Below, one piece after another: positions 6,476 to 10,233 of a stretch of 10,233 nucleotides of DNA. Origin of the DNA: Acidobacteriaceae bacterium (GTDB lineage Bacteria; Acidobacteriota; Terriglobia; Terriglobales; Acidobacteriaceae); assembly GCA_003140785.1 (NCBI GenBank), contig PLKY01000120.1, positions 5,889-16,121 of the forward strand, written 5' to 3'. Below the pieces are notes generated by a model. It searched no databases. It had not been told where the DNA came from and saw nothing but the letters and a program-made list of their open reading frames with translations. Both the position numbers and the translations under genes were made by a program. Every line of letters starts with the position of its first letter. Positions within the stretch are counted from its first letter, which is position 1.

Positions 6476-7308
6476 TTCAGGCTTTCTGGACCTCCCGCTT
6501 CGTCGAGGGGCTCGTTTGCGTGGATGCCCGCGCGGACGGCAAAGGGCAGGGCCTGGAACTGCGATGTGCGCACCTTGGCGTGGAGGTTGACGACGAATCC
6601 CGCGACGAGGCCGAAGGCGATTTGCGATGGAACAAACCACCACCAGTCAATGCGCGCGTTGAGGATGGGGCTGACAATGCCGAGTACCGACGAGAGCAGG
6701 CCAGTCCACAAGAGGGGCGCGATGAAGCCCGCGGTGAGGATGGGCCAGCGCGGAAACATGGGCAGCATGGCTCCGTAGAGCAAGCCGACGAGCAGAGACG
6801 AGACGGTGTGTATGGCGAGCGCCGCGAGGAAACCCTCGATGTGGAATTGCGCGAGGAACTGGTCGCTCTGTTCGGCCCAACTGACGAAGCCTCCGGCAGC
6901 CATGAGATTCATGGCGTACCAGAGGCTGTGGTATTTGAGGAGGCTGAATATGGTGGCGGGGACGATCATGGCGATACCGCCGGCGATGCCGCCTCGGAGG
7001 CCGGTAGTGAATTGGAAGGTTTCGACGGGAATCATCTTACGATGCATTGGGCCGGCGGGCAGGTATTCGATGGAGCTGCGGAAGCTGGGGACCTGCATAG
7101 GGTCTGGCTCGGCTTCGACGTACTCGTGCGCTTCGACGGGAAGGACGTTGCGGAACCAGCCGATGGCCGAGAGGAGCATGAGCAGCAATCCGAGAAGGCT
7201 GACGCCGGGGCTGGTGACCATGCCGGTGACGAGGAGCGCGACCCCCAGCGCGAGCGCCATGGGCCACGCGGTGGGCAGCGGCATGTGAATTTTGTTTTCG
7301 CGTTCCAT
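6472..7308 (-). CDS. Uncharacterised multi-span membrane protein in oxidase operon
   Basis: A 278-residue hydrophobic protein whose family I cannot name with certainty. The first part has two membrane segments (about 14-30 and 34-52) after a short His-containing leader (KIHMPLPTAWP) and ends in GWFRNVLPVEAHEY. This resembles in layout the small subunit-IV-type proteins of bacterial oxidases. A hydrophilic stretch (about 60-98) follows, then four or five further membrane segments (about 103-125, 128-142, 157-180, 189-212, 222-243). Notable motifs are GLRGGIAGGIAM, a loop NARIDWWWF (217-225) and the C-terminal LPFAVRAGIH (254-263). There are no heme-binding CxxCH motifs or clear metal sites. 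The gene lies 18 bases after subunit III, has GAGGA just upstream, and overlaps the cytochrome c start by four bases. The context suggests a structural or assembly subunit of the oxidase or of an oxidase/bc supercomplex. The function is inferred from position only. Confidence 0.85.
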   Translation of the reverse strand: MERENKIHMPLPTAWPMALALGVALLVTGMVTSPGVSLLGLLLMLLSAIGWFRNVLPVEAHEYVEAEPDPMQVPSFRSSIEYLPAGPMHRKMIPVETFQFTTGLRGGIAGGIAMIVPATIFSLLKYHSLWYAMNLMAAGGFVSWAEQSDQFLAQFHIEGFLAALAIHTVSSLLVGLLYGAMLPMFPRWPILTAGFIAPLLWTGLLSSVLGIVSPILNARIDWWWFVPSQIAFGLVAGFVVNLHAKVRTSQFQALPFAVRAGIHANEPLDEAGGPESLK

Positions 7309-7326
7309 ACGTTCCTCAGAGCGGAG

Positions 7327-7923
7327 CTATCGACCAACGATGTAGACGACAGTGAATACGACGACCCATACGGCGTCGACAAAGTGCCAGTAAATGGAGA
7401 TGACTTCGAGTCGTTCGGCGTGATGCTGGTTGACTTTGCCCATGAGGGCGAAGATCAGCGTCAGGCCGAGCATGAGGAGGCCGACGATGACGTGCGATGC
7501 GTGAAGACCGACCAGCGAATAAAAGGTGGTGCCGAAGAGATTAGTGCGAACAGTGAGGCCGTAATGGTAGATGAGGTCATACCACTCCATTGCTGTGGCC
7601 GCGATGAAGATGCCGCCGAGAAGGACAGTTGCGGCGAGCCAGGCTGCGCAGAGGTTCACCTTGGCGGATCGAAGCGATTGGACGGCAAAGTGCACGGTGA
7701 TGCTGCTCGAGAGCAGGCATACGGTTGCGAACCATGGGATTTCGAGAACCTCGCGCGGCGTGGGGCCGGTGAGGCTCTTCCCTATATAGAAGAGATAGGC
7801 GACAACGAAGATGATGAAGATGGCCGACTCGGCGATGATGAGGCAGGCCATGCCGACGATGCCGCGCGAGGGCAGCTTCCATTCTTCGATCGGCTGGTGG
7901 GGAATTGCCACCGCAGTGCTCAT
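7327..7923 (-). CDS. coxC: Cytochrome c oxidase subunit III
   Basis: A 198-residue subunit III of the heme-copper oxidase, of the short five-helix type seen in caa3 oxidases. It carries no redox centre; in the family it stabilises subunit I and the proton uptake entrance. Conserved features are the membrane glutamate in AESAIFIIF (E32), GTTFYSLVGLHASHVIVG (131-148), and the C-terminal motif YWHFVDAVWVVVF (178-190). Five membrane segments are visible (about 21-46, 64-82, 93-112, 134-162, 176-196). An AAGGAG seven bases before the ATG supports the start. It follows subunit I after 48 bases, within which lies a possible 19-codon micro-ORF whose stop overlaps this start. Confidence 0.95.
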   Translation of the reverse strand: MSTAVAIPHQPIEEWKLPSRGIVGMACLIIAESAIFIIFVVAYLFYIGKSLTGPTPREVLEIPWFATVCLLSSSITVHFAVQSLRSAKVNLCAAWLAATVLLGGIFIAATAMEWYDLIYHYGLTVRTNLFGTTFYSLVGLHASHVIVGLLMLGLTLIFALMGKVNQHHAERLEVISIYWHFVDAVWVVVFTVVYIVGR

Positions 7924-7979
7924 TTGAGTTCTCCTTCCAACTTTCCTCTCAAGTCTTCGGGGGGCGGTTTTTCATTCAT
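7920..7979 (-). CDS. Possible 19-codon coupling micro-ORF between coxA and coxC
   Basis: A short frame encodes MNEKPPPEDLRGKLEGELK. Its ATG lies inside the last codons of coxA (CTATGAATGA, overlapping the coxA stop in another frame), and its TGA overlaps the ATG of coxC as ATGA. It therefore fills the 48-base gap exactly. It contains the AAGGAG ribosome site of coxC, so ribosomes translating it would pass over that site. The peptide is charged with no membrane segment, so it is not a usual small oxidase subunit. No clear ribosome site of its own is seen. It may be chance or a coupling device. Confidence 0.22.
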   Translation of the reverse strand: MNEKPPPEDLRGKLEGELK

Positions 7980-9642
7980 AGTGTGCGTCGGGCTCTTCCG
8001 GATGTTTGCGATCCCATAGCGGACGGCGGCTTTCGACGGTGGGAATTGTGGCGAAGTTGTAACTGGGCGGAGGCGAGCTGGTGGACCATTCGAGTGTCCA
8101 TGCATCCCAGGGGTCGGGTCCGGCCTTCTCGCCTTTGAAGTAGGAAGCGACCAGGTTCCAAACGAAAATCAGGGTTGCCACCGCCTGAAAGAAGGCGCCG
8201 CTCGAGACGATCATGTTCCAGATGGCCCAGCCGCGGTCTGCTTCGTAAGTGTAGATGCGGCGCGGCATGCCCAGTATGCCGGGTATGTGCATGAAGTCGA
8301 AGGTGAGATGGAAGCCGATGAGGAAGAGCCAGAAGTGCCAGCTTCCCAGTTTTTCCGAGAGCATGCGGCCAGTGATCTTCGGATACCAGTAATAGAAGGC
8401 CGAGAAGATCATGAAGAGAATCGCGCCGACCAGCACGTAATGAAAATGCGCGACAAGGAAGTAGGAGCCGGCGAGCTGCCAGTCGAAGGGCGACACGGAG
8501 AGCATGATGCCGGTAAGTCCGGCGACGAGGAATTGAAAGAGAAAGCCGATGGCGAATTTCATCGCGGTGGTGAAGTGGATGTTGCCGCCCCACAAGGTTG
8601 CGAGCCAGTTGAAGATTTTGATTCCGGTGGGAACCGAAATCACCATGGTTGAAAAGGTGAAGAAGGCGTTGGGGCCGGGTCCCATGCCGACGGTGAACAT
8701 GTGATGGGCCCAGACGCTGAGGCTGATGAAGCCGATGCCTATGGACGCCGCGACCATGGCGGGATAACCGAAGACGGCTTTGCGCGAGAAGACGGGGATG
8801 ATCTCGTTGGCGAAGGCGAAGGCGGGCAGGACAAGGATGTAGACCTCGGGGTGGCCGAAGATCCAGAAGAAATGCATCCAGAGAACGGCGGAGCCGCCGG
8901 CCTGCGTGTCGAAAAAGTGGCCGCCGAGATAGCGATCGATGAGGAGCATAATCTGTGCGGCGGTGAGCGGGCTGATGGTGACAAAGACCAGGCCGCTGAC
9001 GACGAGATAGAGCCAGACCAAGAGCGGCATGCGGCTGAGCTTCATGCCGGGGCAGCGCATGCAGAGTGTTGTGGCGACGATGTTGAGCGCGGTGCCGATG
9101 TTGCCAATGCCGCTTATGAGGATGCTGAGGGTCCAATAGTCGGTCGAGTGGCCGGGCGAGAAGACCCGCGCGGTGAGCGGCGCGTAGGCGAACCAACCCA
9201 CGTCGGGCGCAGTGCCCGCGCCGTAGAGGCCGCTGCCGGCGAAGTAGCTGAAGTAGAGCAGCAGGCCGCCAAAGGCGGAGACCCAGAAGCTGAAGGCGTT
9301 GAGGCGCGGGAAGGCCATGTCGCGCGCGCCGATCATGAGGGGCACGAGGTAGTTGCCGAAGCCGAACAAGATTGGCATGCCGACGAAGAAGACCATCGTG
9401 GTGCCGTGCATTGTGAAGAGGCGGTTGAAGACCTCCGGGGAGACAAAGTTGTTGTTGGGGACGAGAAGCTGAATGCGCATCAGAATGGCTTCGACGCCGG
9501 CGATGACGAGGAAGATGAGCGCATAGGCGATGTACATCAAGCCGATTTTTTTGTGATCGACCGTGGTGACCCAATCCTGGACGTGATAGAGCCAGCCGCG
9601 TTCGAGCGCTGGGTTGACTGTGACTTGTGTTTGCGTCGCCAT
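7972..9642 (-). CDS. coxA: Cytochrome c oxidase subunit I (heme-copper, type A1)
   Basis: A 556-residue catalytic subunit that reduces oxygen to water and pumps protons. All metal ligands are visible: heme a H79 (FTMHGTT) and H401, heme a3 H399 (VAHFHYVL), and CuB H264 with H313/H314 (WAHHMF). The cross-linked tyrosine is Y268 in GHPEVY. E266 in this motif places it in the A1 subfamily. The K-channel lysine is K342 (PTGIKIF). D-channel residues present are D108 (ARDMAFP), N97 (GNY) and N115; the position usually Asn in NMRAPGM is C194 (LCMRCPGM). About twelve membrane segments are visible, and the C-terminal tail from about 504 is hydrophilic. The ATG has AGAGG upstream and lies 16 bases after the subunit II stop. 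The length is normal for the family. Confidence 0.97.
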   Translation of the reverse strand: MATQTQVTVNPALERGWLYHVQDWVTTVDHKKIGLMYIAYALIFLVIAGVEAILMRIQLLVPNNNFVSPEVFNRLFTMHGTTMVFFVGMPILFGFGNYLVPLMIGARDMAFPRLNAFSFWVSAFGGLLLYFSYFAGSGLYGAGTAPDVGWFAYAPLTARVFSPGHSTDYWTLSILISGIGNIGTALNIVATTLCMRCPGMKLSRMPLLVWLYLVVSGLVFVTISPLTAAQIMLLIDRYLGGHFFDTQAGGSAVLWMHFFWIFGHPEVYILVLPAFAFANEIIPVFSRKAVFGYPAMVAASIGIGFISLSVWAHHMFTVGMGPGPNAFFTFSTMVISVPTGIKIFNWLATLWGGNIHFTTAMKFAIGFLFQFLVAGLTGIMLSVSPFDWQLAGSYFLVAHFHYVLVGAILFMIFSAFYYWYPKITGRMLSEKLGSWHFWLFLIGFHLTFDFMHIPGILGMPRRIYTYEADRGWAIWNMIVSSGAFFQAVATLIFVWNLVASYFKGEKAGPDPWDAWTLEWSTSSPPPSYNFATIPTVESRRPLWDRKHPEEPDAHYE

Positions 9643-9658
9643 GGGGCCTCTTTGAGCG

Positions 9659-10233
9659 TCAGTGAAGCGTGAGCAGGTACTGGGTTACGGCGTCGAGATC
9701 GTGTTGGTTGAGGTGCATTGCGGGCATCAGGGCGCCGGGTTTGAAATGCGTGGGGTCGTCGATGAAGGCGCGGAGATTCTGTGCGTTGTTGGGAACGGCC
9801 CCGGAGGCGATGGTGTCGCGGCTGGCGACGTGCGAGAGGTTGGGACCGAATGTGCCGTGCGCCGAGGTGCCGGAGATGGTGTGGCAGTTGACACACGCAT
9901 TGGCTTCGAAGACCGCGCGCCCGGCAGCGGCAGTTGGAGTTTGCAATGCAGTCTGCTGTTGCGTTTTGATCCAGGCGGAGAACTCAGCGGGAGAGTCTGC
10001 ATAGACACGCAGGAGCATCTTTGCGTGTTGGACGCCGCAATATTGCGCGCACTGGCCAACGTAAACTCCGGTTTCATGCGGATCGATCCACATGTTGTTG
10101 GTGCGGTTGGGAATCAGGTCGGTCTTGCCGGCCAGCCTCGGCACCCAGAAGCTGTGATCGGTGTCGGCGGAGAGCAAAGTTAGGAACGTGGGCGAAGGAC
10201 GGATTGGGTCGCTCACCGGGACGTGCAGCTCAT
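9659..10233 (-). CDS. coxB: Cytochrome c oxidase subunit II with fused cytochrome c domain (C-terminal part)
   Basis: The 3' portion (191 codons plus two bases) of a caa3-type subunit II; its signal, membrane anchors and first cupredoxin strands lie beyond base 10233. The cupredoxin part shows ELHVPVSD, DHSFWVPRLAGKTDLIP (first CuA histidine) and the CuA loop GQCAQYCGVQHAKM, with both cysteines, the second histidine and the methionine. The residue between the cysteines that supplies a backbone ligand is Gln instead of the common Glu. A linker rich in Gln/Thr/Ala leads to a cytochrome c domain with CVNCH and a probable Met ligand in LMPAM. The fused domain feeds CuA, so the oxidase can take electrons without a soluble cytochrome. 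A GTG at 10216 is an internal codon, not the start, because family sequence continues upstream. Confidence 0.95.
   Translation of the reverse strand, partial: ELHVPVSDPIRPSPTFLTLLSADTDHSFWVPRLAGKTDLIPNRTNNMWIDPHETGVYVGQCAQYCGVQHAKMLLRVYADSPAEFSAWIKTQQQTALQTPTAAAGRAVFEANACVNCHTISGTSAHGTFGPNLSHVASRDTIASGAVPNNAQNLRAFIDDPTHFKPGALMPAMHLNQHDLDAVTQYLLTLH

Noticed and set aside
6476..6643. Upstream extension of the diheme cytochrome c frame by 56 codons
   Set aside because: The extension is Arg/Pro-rich, overlaps the membrane protein gene and would bury the signal sequence; the ATG at 6475 gives a clean lipoprotein signal and an ATGA junction.
6274..8019. A 581-codon open frame on the plus strand
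   Set aside because: It lies antisense across coxC, the membrane protein and parts of the cytochrome c and coxA genes, is full of Asp/Glu/Gly/Arg with no domain pattern, and is explained by high-GC codon bias on the opposite strand.
7976..9574. A 532-codon minus-strand frame inside coxA
   Set aside because: It is a different frame of the same strand as coxA; the Arg/His/Leu-rich product lacks any motif while the coxA frame has every ligand.
8701..9672. A 323-codon open frame on the plus strand
   Set aside because: It is antisense to coxA, with the same acidic, patternless composition; coxA is unambiguous.
10214..10216. GTG as a start for subunit II
   Set aside because: Conserved subunit II sequence (ELHVPV) continues in frame upstream to the window edge, so the gene is simply truncated by the window.

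Overview
The window is a dense stretch of ordinary chromosome, with every supported gene on the minus strand, so transcription runs from high to low coordinates. The high-GC coding sequence, the gene order (caa3 oxidase genes followed by a Rieske/cytochrome b module) and the BlaI/M56 pair all suggest an acidobacterium, probably of the Acidobacteriaceae type. That assignment is inference from memory of gene content. No rRNA or other phylogenetic marker is present.

Region A (10233 to 2657) reads as one respiratory operon. In transcription order it encodes: oxidase subunit II with a fused cytochrome c domain (cut off by the window edge); oxidase subunit I; a possible 19-codon micro-ORF; oxidase subunit III; an unrecognised multi-span membrane protein of 278 residues; a diheme cytochrome c lipoprotein; a Rieske iron-sulfur protein; a cytochrome b with a C-terminal cytochrome c domain; and a CtaG-type oxidase assembly factor. 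Junctions are gaps of 3 to 48 bases or overlaps of 4 to 17 bases, which suggests co-translation at fixed ratios. Together the products would form a complete quinol-to-oxygen chain: quinol is oxidised by cytochrome b and Rieske, electrons pass through tethered c-type hemes, and oxygen is reduced at the heme-copper site. Every c-type heme seen is on a membrane-anchored or fused protein, so no freely diffusing cytochrome c is needed from this locus.

Region B (2656 to 2449) is the only sizeable intergenic gap, 208 bases. It holds a nested set of inverted repeats just after the respiratory operon, then an AT-rich dyad, then a -10-like box lying inside a CTAYA-N5-TRTAG dyad that resembles a BlaI-family operator.

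Region C (2448 to 1) appears to be a second operon: a BlaI/MecI/CopY-family repressor, an M56 (BlaR1/MecR1-like) membrane metalloprotease without a penicillin-binding sensor domain, and, 31 bases further on, the start of a DegP/HtrA-family periplasmic serine protease cut off by the window edge. The plausible reading is proteolytic signalling coupled to an envelope protease.

No tRNA, rRNA, CRISPR array, insertion sequence or phage gene was seen. The most interesting points are: the second heme domain of the diheme cytochrome c has no methionine for an axial ligand; the cytochrome b carries PDFF in place of PEWY, b6-like heme spacing and a fused c domain; subunit I has a cysteine at a normally asparagine D-channel position; the 278-residue membrane protein is unrecognised; and the repressor, M56 protease and DegP genes are linked.
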